DNA from: Schistocephalus solidus
Lineage: Eukaryota > Platyhelminthes > Cestoda > Diphyllobothriidea > Diphyllobothriidae
Direction of reading: 5' to 3'
DNA length: 64,000 bases
NCBI GenBank assembly: GCA_017591395.1
Contig: WEDG01005028.1
Coordinates: 62,001-126,000, forward strand
The notes under the pieces were generated by a model. That model ran no database searches and had not been told where the DNA came from. It was given only the letters and a program-made list of their open reading frames with translations. Below are positions 56,301 through 64,000 of the stretch, piece after piece. A program made the translations under genes and the position numbers. How positions within the stretch are numbered: position 1 is the stretch's first letter; every line of letters starts with the position of its first letter.

Positions 56301-58130
56301 ACAGACGAGTACACATTGCGATTCAAGTCAAATTCTTTCGTAACACCAAATAGGATACAAGACAGACAAAAAGTAGTTAACTGTTAAGAGTTCTAAATAG
56401 AAAACGGAAATACGACGCGAGGAACAAATGGTCGAAAATACCCTTTTTGATTTGTGCTTATTGTGCACAAAAAATAAACCCAGCTTACTGTAGTATCGAA
56501 GCGATCGTGGTTTATCCACATTTCTATTTTTTGATAGTCAACGCAAAACGTGAGGGGATTGCACGGTAAATTAACAGTTGGGATGGACCAGAAACTAGAT
56601 ACAATAAAGTATCTAAAAACTACGACACGGAGATGCTGACCAGCATTTTGAGTCAACTCTTAAACCTGCCTTGAGAACGAGGCTGGCTTAAACTCTGCAG
56701 CTACGAGACCGCAAAGCACTGAAGTTACGTAAAAAATAAAATTCGTTCATGCTGACTTACTCTTTTAAACAAGCATGAACGAAGGAACCAAATATTTGAA
56801 ACAAAGGTGACTGCACAAATCAAATGTTACTTAAATGTGACACAAATTGTGATAGGCTGAAGGACAGAAGTAACGTTCAACATCAGGTGAATTAATCAGA
56901 GATCTATGCAGCACGGAGCCATTTGCGAGTGATACGTCAAAAAACTTCGAGATGGTGACTTTGTAAAGCAACGAATCTTAAAACGGAACTTGAACTGAAT
57001 ATGTGAAATAGAGAAGTAGCTGTGATTAGCATTGGTGATCTCGGTTACACAAAGACCTGGGAGCGTTCCGGTTTGTCATCCCAGCCCAAAATACCTAACG
57101 GTTTCAAGGCTTACACGACATGACTAGTATTTTGGACCCTTTTGATCTGCCACAAGGCAGTCAAAGGGCACCACATAGGCGTTGGTAGATAGAGAATCCT
57201 GACAGCTAACGCGGCAATATCGTTCTTTGAAAATATCGCCGCAGGAATACGTGTCCAAAAAAGTCATCAGGATGGTTCACGGCGAAAAAAATCAATGGCT
57301 AATTAAATGACTAGGACATACTGGAATTTCCAGCTATTAAAAGATGTGGACGCGTGTGCCGCGAGAACCCGCTACCCTGAAGTTCTTTAAAAAAACCAAA
57401 AAAGCGGTTGTCTGAAAAGGTTAAGTCTTGACGCTTGCCCACAGGTGGAAAATTATTTTAAAAAGCCCAGGTCAGTCTTTAATTGGTCCGATTCCCCGTG
57501 CTCGCCCGCTCGTGGATTAGGGCACTTCAGACACCTATGCGAGATATCTGGACATAACCAAACGTCATCGAGTAATTATTGAAAGGATGGTGGAAGGTGG
57601 ATTCCGGTATATCTTGAAATGCCAGGTGGAACTTTATCTACAGCCGACAGTAACTAATTCTGTCATAAATCGAGGACTGATTACGAAAAATTCTTATATC
57701 TGAAACTAAAGAAAGCACGGGTAAAGCTCAAATCACAAAAACAACAGGTGCTATGGAAAGAAGATAATACCATATCCAACAGCTCGGCAAAGCGAGCTTC
57801 GTACTTCTTCTCGATTTCAAAAACTTCTTGATAATACTCCATTTCGATGAAAATGGCCTTGTGAAGGAGCTTCTTTAAGGCCTTAACACGACGCTTAACT
57901 TCAGCAGGCTGACTTAACAAGCGTTTATTTAAAAGGAGGAAGTACTTGAAAAACTTAGTAATCGCCTGAAGCTTCTCTGGCGCCATCACTCCCTCACCAT
58001 CAGAACCATCGTATTCATCGATATCACCATCTTCGTTAAAAAAGTTAATGTAATAATTTAATATTCACCTTCGGACACAGCTCTAACAAACAGTTATATT
58101 TAAAATCGCATACCTGTGTGTATCAGTCAT
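53382..58130 (-). CDS. nucleosome assembly protein 1 homologue, nine exons
   Basis: Histone H2A-H2B chaperone of the NAP family, which moves histones between cytoplasm and nucleus and deposits them on DNA. Exons: 58130-58114, 58082-58069 (14 nt), 58030-57771, 56160-56019, 54205-54036, 54001-53862, 53821-53653, 53610-53497, 53462-53382. They total 1107 nt, 368 residues plus TAG; every junction is GT-AG and phase-consistent. Landmarks: acidic N-terminus; dimerisation helix with PAEVKRRVKALKKL (residues 52-65) and EYYQEVFEIEKKYEARF; EPSDEDCEW; GIPKFW (158-163); FHFSPNEYF (207-215); basic, possibly nuclear-import segment KKVKKHKNRK (265-274); DSFFNFFDPP (286-295); YVIPRAVLYFTGEA (325-338); Asp/Glu-rich tail as in NAP1. 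Length is close to vertebrate NAP1L1/NAP1L4 (375-391). Six introns are 31-42 nt; two are 1610 and 1813 nt. The start is the only ATG fitting the phase of the first two small exons. Confidence 0.92.
54407..55564. mobile_element. fold-back element inside NAP1 intron
   Basis: The arms are 54407-54677 and 55294-55564, 271 bp each and nearly identical as reverse complements. Outer ends begin TTTGATTAGTCTTACGGTAT; inner ends finish GTGTTATTTAATGGCA. The 616-bp centre has no transposase-like frame; a short frame inside each arm (MLATARSLVCRWIL) is the same sequence seen twice. Long inverted arms with a non-coding centre fit a non-autonomous DNA transposon or fold-back element. No target-site duplication is obvious. 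It occupies most of the 1813-nt intron between NAP1 exons 4 and 5 and leaves both splice sites intact. Confidence 0.8.
54678..54722. repeat. perfect 21-bp hairpin
   Basis: Arms 54678-54698 and 54702-54722 are perfect reverse complements with a 3-nt loop (CTC); the arm begins AAAAGGCAAATATTTG. It lies immediately inside the left arm of the fold-back element. Confidence 0.9.
56161..57770. other. NAP1 intron 3
   Basis: 1610 nt between exon 3 (donor GTATTATC) and exon 4 (acceptor ATTTTAAG). AT-rich, with no recognisable inserted element and no coding frame of note. Confidence 0.7.
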
Positions 58131-58559
58131 TGTGTAGAAAAAATTCAAAACACACGTGAAAGAGATCCAACATGCACCCTTGAATATTAAAGTAGCGCTC
58201 CCGAACCACCCCACCAAAACAAGCTCCGCTGCCATCGTCTCTGTCTTCATTCATTTAATATCAACGGGAAAGCGTTTATCACACTTTCATGCAAACAATT
58301 CACCCAATCATAAATCTGCCAGGTAGACTTATAGCTCTTGTAAGGGCTTGCCGTTTTTTTAATTTAGGCCCTAATTTCTCCATTAAGCGTTAGTTAATTC
58401 AGTATAATTCAGTATATATAAGGGAGATAGGCAGAGCCTTTGAAAACCCTATTGACAGATAGACGCTAGCAAAACCAGCAAATGTTACATGGCGACAGTC
58501 GTTTTAGTATATCAATCATTGTACACATTAGTTCTTTGTAGTTTTAATTGTTATTTACA
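58131..58559. other. intergenic region upstream of NAP1, next to gypsy 4
   Basis: About 430 bp lie between the NAP1 start codon and the first recognisable gypsy 4 sequence, which runs the other way. This must hold the NAP1 5' untranslated region and promoter. An AT-rich block with repeated CAGTATA (about 58401-58420) may belong to a gypsy LTR. No definite promoter motif can be assigned. Confidence 0.4.
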
Positions 58560-58599
58560 CCAAAAAGTCGTGACCCCGGTTTTCTGTCTTTTAGTGCCA

Positions 58600-59095
58600 T
58601 TAAACTTACCATGACAGACCCCGAGACAAACACAGACTCTCTTGACATTACTACCCTCTCTTTCAAAATGGCACACATTCATGCCGGACAAACCCGCATA
58701 TGTATTAGGCAGATTGAGACAATCTTCTCCAAACGCCTCATCACCAACGAATGCACGCGCTATTCCTGCGTAATGCAGTCACTTCTCTTCAATTTTGCCT
58801 TTGACGTTGAAGGTCTCCTCGACCCGATTCCTGTTAAGTAACCTTACACCGGTTGAAAGGACGCTGTAATTCAGCATGTGGTCAAGTCAGCCAACCGCAT
58901 ATCGCGTAAGCTTTTTTTGCAGGTTGAATGCAGTGACCGAACGCCTTCCAAAATAAGGCAAGACATACGTTCTTTGCTTGTTGGACATCATATGGATGGT
59001 GTAAATATCCAAGAGCTCCGGCCTGATAAGCATCCCTCTCCCATGCAGCAGGTATTGTCTATGCTCATCATGAGCGCATAATCATAGGAACAAAC
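58600..59095 (+). pseudogene. gypsy 4 gag remnant
   Basis: Two open pieces. 58548-58841 includes TDPETNTDSLDITTLSFKMA. 58878-59081 includes CSDRTPSKIRQDIRSLLVGH and HPSPMQQVLSMLIMSA, matching the GDRTPSQFLRxLRxL and LPxxMQxIL pattern of this gag group. Small frameshifts and a stop separate them. Confidence 0.65.
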
Positions 59096-59301
59096 AAATA
59101 ATGCAGATCGAATCATGGAATGCTAACCTAGTGGTGCCGCATATTCCAGTTTTCGACAGACATCGTCTCCACCTCAAGATCCGATAGCGTGGGCACTTCT
59201 GCTCACGAAAGCACTTTAAAACCAGAACGTGACACTATCATCGTGCTGTTGCGTCTCCCGGTGCACCGCACTCTCATCAGGTCTTTTTCCAGCCCCAAAA
59301 A

Positions 59302-59892
59302 TTGTGGGCAACAGTTAACATGAAGAATAAAAGCACACAGTACGCCTCTTACGCACACGAGTCATTACCATGTGTTCCGCAATTAACAATCTTCAGTCAA
59401 CCAGAAGTCAAACATATTGGCACTGCCACTTTCAATCATCGAGTGACATCTACAGACCTTGTGTTGGTACTCTCTTACGTTCGGCGTGAAACCACGCAAA
59501 TGTATTCCACCGTGCTTCTTCCAACAGCTGCCGCAACATTTAAACGAAAACGCCAGCTGGTAATGGTGACAACTTCTGTTGGTCAGTCGCGACCCAGTCG
59601 TCTCTTCTATATCGATGATAAGTCGAGTGGTCTCCGTTTCCTTGCTGATACTGGTGCTGAGTTTAGTGCCATCTCGCCTCCTAGGTATTACCATCTCAAG
59701 CGTTCGCAAATTTCTTTGCAGGCTACTAACATCACCGAAACCCACACATATGGACGGAAGTCCTTGACTCGTAATCTTAGTCCTAGGCGACGTTTCCTGT
59801 GGGTCTCTATCCCGGATGACGTCCCAGTCGCCCATTATAAGGGCCGATTTTCTGTCACATCTTGGCCTCGCAGTCGATTTGAAGCATCGTAG
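59302..59892 (+). pseudogene. gypsy 4 aspartic protease region
   Basis: A 196-codon open frame. The retropepsin block reads SRLFYIDDKSSGLRFLADTGAEFSAISPP when followed through (at about 59600-59690), with an intact D-T-G-A active site, unlike gypsy element 1. The N-terminal part is of unclear origin. The frame then shifts into the pre-RT region at 59816. Confidence 0.75.
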
Positions 59893-60320
59893 ACTCATCG
59901 ATACCGCAACCAAACTTTTCACCGTCAGTATCGTGACCTCTGAACCTTCGGTTGGCATAAACTTGACTATCCCAAGTTTGCCATTCGCTGACATTTTGAA
60001 GAACTATCCAACCCTCGCTTTACCTTTTCAGCTTACCAAACAAGTCCAGCATAACATCAAACATCACATGGTTACCGCAGGGCAACCCGTTCATGCACTT
60101 CCACACAGGCTTCATTCAGAAAAGCGACTAATAGCTAGAAATGAGTTGGAACACATTATAAGTTTGAGAATTATTCGTCCTTCTTCACTCCAACGTGCCT
60201 CTCCACTGCACATGATTCCCAAGAAATCTGCTGATGATTGAGGGCCATGTGGTGATAATCGTGCCTTGAAAAGAATAACTGTCCCCGATCGGTGTTCCAT
60301 TGCCAATATTCACGATTCCT
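59816..60320 (+). pseudogene. gypsy 4 reverse transcriptase, N-terminal blocks
   Basis: A pre-RT block (ITGLPVHAxxRRL-type, here VTAGQPVHALPHRL), then IISLRIIRPSSLQRASPLHM, IPKKSADD, a TGA (about 60239-60241) where Trp is expected, then GPCGDNRALKRITVPDR. The frame continues only to about IHDSS before the homology ends, so the catalytic palm is lost. Confidence 0.75.
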
Positions 60321-60558
60321 CTCTCATGTTGCTTGGACGGTCAAGGTCAAGGTCGAAGGCGGTTGGTTCAAATTTGAAGATAAGTGAATTCTTGAATTTA
60401 ACACCGATTTCTTCGTTTCCTGTTCTAAGAAGAACAAGTCGTGCAGAGATTTGGCTCCAGCCAGCCCAACATCCGGTTCATATGGACCTATCGGGCCAAG
60501 TGAACTGGTTACTATTACTCACTCAGCTGAAAGCTCTGAGTAACAAAGGGGCCCTCGA

Positions 60559-60870
60559 TTGAGTCAAAAACAGAATGTAGTCATTAAAGTTGTCCCGGAG
60601 TCAGCTTCAATTATTCCAAAGGAGCGAGTTAAACGTGACTTGAAACTCCTTCAATTGTATGCAAAAACGCTGCTAACGGACGGCAAGTCCATTCACATTC
60701 TCAAGGCATATAGAATAAAGAAGGCTCTGTCTACACCCGACTCAAATCCGCCACCAAGACCTCTTAGAATCATCTTGGAAAACGAAGCACAGGCACAGCT
60801 CCTGTTACAGAGAAAAGCAACCCTGCGGGGTCCGCATTTTGAAGTGTTTTTCAAACGAAATATGGGCTGA
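60559..60870 (+). pseudogene. CR1-like LINE ORF1-type remnant
   Basis: A 103-codon frame with NVVIKVVPESAS, DLKLLQLYAKTLL, HILKAYRIKKAL and RPLRIILENEAQAQLLLQRK. This pattern (NVVIxGVPES ... RLGK ... RPLKVxL ... A..LL.RK) is typical of the RNA-binding region ahead of the endonuclease in LINEs of flatworms and other animals. The next frame (60839-61213) overlaps it by 32 nt and carries the join to the endonuclease. Confidence 0.6.
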
Positions 60871-61039
60871 AAGAGCGAATGAAAATGCGACAGCTAATAA
60901 TAGAACTGGAAACACGAAAGACCAATGGCGAGGCAAATCTCAAAATAAGAGATGGACAGATAGTTCAAGTGAAAAGAGCATTTCTTTGGCCGAAGACAGT
61001 CACCCTGACAGCCTAACTGTCCCGTTTCAGAAACCAAAA

Positions 61040-61640
61040 ACGTGCCCGCTTAAACTAATCGTCCTCAATGCCAGATCTCTGCTTAATAAGATGCCTTTGC
61101 TTCAGACTCTGGTTTTCATCCACCGCCGAGACAGAGACATGGGCAACACCCGGTGTATCCGACTCCGAACTCTCTATTCTAGGCTACGCTTAAATTCGGA
61201 AGGATCGACATGAGGGCCGTGGCAGAAGAAGCTGTATCTATGCTAGGCAACCACTTACATTTTTTCCATTAGACTATCGCCCATTTACCGCGGTAGAGGA
61301 GAGCTGTTGGCTCCGAGTAGTTCTAAAAGATAATTACTCTTAACTCGTTGATAGTGTCTATCGCCCACCCAATGCCAGCGAGGATTACGATGTTTGTCTC
61401 TCGCTGGCATTTTACGCCGCAGCTGACTTAAATCTGAAGTACTGCTTGATTGCAGGTAACTTCAATCTTCCTGAAGTTCACTGGTTTCCAGCTTCCGGTC
61501 CTGCAAAGTTTGAAGACCTACTTGAGGCCATAGATATAGGCATGTGGGACCAGGTAGTTGATTTTTGCACCCGAGGATAAAACACTAGAACTAGAGGCTG
61601 CTGAAACGTTTTCCAAAAATAAAGCTTTTTCCCGTGATTT
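61040..61640 (+). pseudogene. CR1-like LINE endonuclease remnant
   Basis: Opening block LKLIVLNARSLLNKMPLLQT at about 61050-61110, then disrupted sequence, then VYRPPNASEDYD and CLIAGNFNLPEVHWFPASGP (catalytic GDFN-type block with Asp replaced by Asn at the GxFN position) at about 61345-61500. At least three stops or frameshifts. Confidence 0.7.
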
Positions 61641-62299
61641 CAGACCAGCAAATATGAGATAATTGCTAACACACCTAAATTCCCACGACTGGACTAACTT
61701 CTTTGTATGTTCGGATGTGAATGTTTGTACTGATACTTTTTACAAAGTTCTAGGTCCACTCATTTCTCATTTTGTTCCCCGTAAGAAAATAATTAATGTC
61801 ACGGATGAAGTCTACCTCCCTTTATCATTCGGCCATAGACTGCGTAGACTCTTCAGTCGTTTTCATCTACAAAACGACACCTCCGTCCTGCCCTTGATCC
61901 AACAAAAATCTTTGAAGAGGCTAAGAGGCATTCTGACGAAAAACGACAAGCCGTTGAGGTTAACTTTGACGAAAACCCTTCGTTTAATGTTGCAAAGCTC
62001 TTTTCGCGCACAGTAAAAGCGCAGAGAAAAACGCAGTACCCCGTACTTTGAGACGCCTTAGGAAACCCAATAGCTGACGCTAAGTTGACTGCTGATAGCT
62101 TCACTGCTTTCTCTTCTAGAACGTTTAGTGAACATACTGTCGCCCCCTTTCCTAACATCCAGGTTCGGACCGGTAACGTCCTCGAAACCATAACTTTTAC
62201 CCTCTGGGACGTGACCGAGCCATTAGGCGTTTTCTTCAATCTTACAGTCCAGGACCAAATGGCGTCCCGGTCAGCGTTCTAAAGGCGAATGCGAACGAT

Positions 62300-63589
62300 A
62301 TATTTCCGTCCCTTCTGTATAAGATATTTAATCTTGCTCTTGAAAGTGAAACTTTCCCTATTTTATGGAAGGAATCGCACATATTGCCTATTCCCAAACA
62401 CGGCCGACCTACGTCATTTGACGACTTTAGGCCAATAAATACACTACCAGCAGTCCCGAAGATCTTCGAGACCTTGATCAAAGACACGATGATGCGTCAC
62501 CTAAGAGAGCATAACCTACTTAATGCGGCTCAGCATGGTTTTCTCGAAAAAAGGTCTTGTGACACTTGCCAGCTCTCTTTCTTTGATAATGTACTACAAT
62601 CTAAAGACAGCGGTTTTGCAATTTACACCGTTTACTTCGATTTCACTAAGGCTTTTGATCGTGTTGACCACGATATCCTACTGCTGAAACTGGCCTCCTT
62701 TGGCATAGGTAACAAGCTTCTGAACTTAATATTTTCCTATTTGAATGCTCGCGCACAACAGGTTAAAATTTCTGATGTTATATCCAACCCCACGCATGTG
62801 AGGAGCGGAGTTATTCAGGGCAGCGTGCTCGGCCCGCTTCTATTTTGCCTCTTTGTCAACGATGTTCCTGATTGTTTTCAGTATGGTAGGCCCTTTATGT
62901 ACGCTGACGATTTAAAAGTTGCCTATCGATATAAGCCAGTTGATCGCAACATCGTGCTTGAGCTCTTAAAAAAGGATCTTCAGGCCTTCGCTCAGTGGTG
63001 TCACACATGGCGCCTCTCACTTTCTTGGCACAAGTGCTCCGTTATGATTATTGGCGACAACCATCAGCCCCACCTAAGCATAGACGGTCACGATCTAAAT
63101 GTGCCCGGAGTTATAAAGGATCTGGGCATATCATATTCTAGTAGTCTTAATCTGTCAGAGCACTGCTCCCTGATTGTCTCGAAAGCACGCCAAACTACTG
63201 GGTTTATTCTCAGAAATTTTAAAACCATCAACATTAGAATCAGCCTCTATAAAATGTATATCAGGCCTAGTCTGGAAAACTGCTCGTTTATATTTAGCCT
63301 TCTGCACGCTAATGAACGAAAGAAGATAGAATCATTCCAGCACTTCTTTACAAAGAGAGTTTTCTATTCAGAACACCGAAACCTGTACTACCAACAACGC
63401 TGTGAGCTTACAAGCCTTGACCCACTGTGGCTTCGCAGATTACAGAAGGGACTATTTTTACTGTTTAAACTTCTAAACAGTCGTATATTTAACCCCCTTA
63501 CATCTCTGAGGCACCTCGACCACTCTTGGCGCACCGGTCATCGCGATTTATTTTTATTTCTTCCTTTAGCACGCACAGTCAGATACTGA
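62300..63589 (+). pseudogene. CR1-like LINE reverse transcriptase
   Basis: The main frame from the first ATG (62384) is 401 codons and unbroken; the homologous frame can be followed upstream past 62300 (NLALESETFPILWKESHILP). Motifs: DDFRPINTLPAVPKIFETLI, AAQHGFLEKRSC, VYFDFTKAFDRVDHDILLLK, GVIQGSVLGPLLFCLFVNDV, catalytic FMYADDLKVAY at about 62895-62925, WRLSLSWHKC, DLGISYSSSLNLSEHC, YIRPSLENCSFIFSLL. All catalytic aspartates are present. Upstream pieces in other frames (61663-62016 and 62085-62282) hold the linker between endonuclease and RT. This is the best-preserved enzyme among the mobile elements here. Confidence 0.85.
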
Positions 63590-64000
63590 CAGATTTTTTT
63601 CGGTAAACGCTATAGCAATCTGGAATAAGCTACCTAGAGGTATCAAAATTCGGCAAAGCTATCCCTTGTTTACGTGAACTGTCACTAGTGTTCTACATTC
63701 AGGACACCTTCCAAAACTTTTGGGTGCTGACTATGTGGAAGCTCTCTTCGGTTCTAATGGCGTTCATGAACTCTGAATCCTGTGCCAGACTTCATACTGA
63801 GGGCAATATTGCTGGCTCTGCAGTCCTCAATGGGCTTATTTCTCAGTCGACAGCGAATAGCCGCTCGCCGACATACCTGCTGGTGCAGAATACCGGATCC
63901 ATAACACTGAATGGAGAAGTTCCTCACCGGGCACCTGTGTTAACGCGTCCCTCTCCTGAACTTTAATTACTCTAATCTAAGCCCAAGTTCTTTATGAAGG

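Larger units (their letters stand above)
58560..60335 (+). mobile_element. Ty3/gypsy element 4, 5' part
   Basis: A relative of gypsy element 1 (similar primer-site context TCGTGACCCC at about 58567, similar gag and protease). Gag pieces are followed by protease and the first RT blocks. The element breaks off near 60335, where unrelated sequence leads into the CR1-like LINE. Integrase and the 3' LTR are not in the window. Confidence 0.7.
60336..63790 (+). mobile_element. CR1/jockey-like LINE
   Basis: A non-LTR element with an ORF1-like frame, a broken endonuclease and a long RT frame, inserted in or next to gypsy element 4. It is older-looking in the 5' half (stops and frameshifts) and well preserved from 62.3 kb on. 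After the main RT stop the homologous frame continues in +1 to about 63778 (TDRFFSVNAIAIWNKLPRGI, LLGADYVEALF), so the true C-terminus lies beyond a frameshift near 63570. The 3' end and tail repeats cannot be fixed within the window. Confidence 0.75.

Overview
This is eukaryotic DNA, most likely from a flatworm and probably a tapeworm of the Diphyllobothrium/Spirometra/Schistocephalus group. That placement is an inference. It rests on one host gene carrying six introns of only 31-42 nt, on AT-rich intergenic DNA packed with GC-richer retroelements, and on an RTE-type LINE ending in C2H2 zinc fingers together with Penelope-like elements. No bacterial operons, rRNA or CRISPR arrays are present.

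The one host gene that can be assembled is on the minus strand at 53382-58130. It is a complete nucleosome assembly protein 1 (NAP1) homologue. Nine exons, one of them a 14-nt micro-exon, join in phase to 1107 nt and encode 368 residues. Its 1.8-kb intron contains a 1.16-kb fold-back element with 271-bp inverted arms. Weaker exon-like segments occur at 248-502 (+) and 45060-45921 (+); I cannot name their products.

Layout. 0-18 kb is mainly AT-rich intergenic DNA. It holds a LINE RT scrap (1.3 kb), a Penelope-like fragment between inverted repeats (4.35-5.05 kb), composite tRNA-derived SINEs with long TAG and GGA microsatellites (8.0-8.8 and 14.7-16.2 kb) and diverged dispersed repeats. From 18.6 to 39.7 kb is a retroelement cluster: an RTE LINE (+), a Ty3/gypsy element (+), a Penelope-like element (-) between inverted repeats, a second broken gypsy (+) and a second RTE LINE (-). 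From 41.4 to 44.85 kb are a Penelope scrap and an internally deleted gypsy element of another lineage (-). From 46 to 52.4 kb are solo copies of repeats that also form the tail of the RTE LINE, plus a small fold-back. From 58.5 to 64 kb a gypsy remnant (+) is interrupted in its RT region by a CR1/jockey-like LINE (+) with a long open RT frame.

Almost every mobile-element frame is broken by stops, frameshifts or lost catalytic residues, so these are fossils. The exceptions are the RT frames of the CR1/jockey-like LINE and of the first RTE LINE, which are largely open. All calls come from reading translations and repeats by eye; no database search was run.
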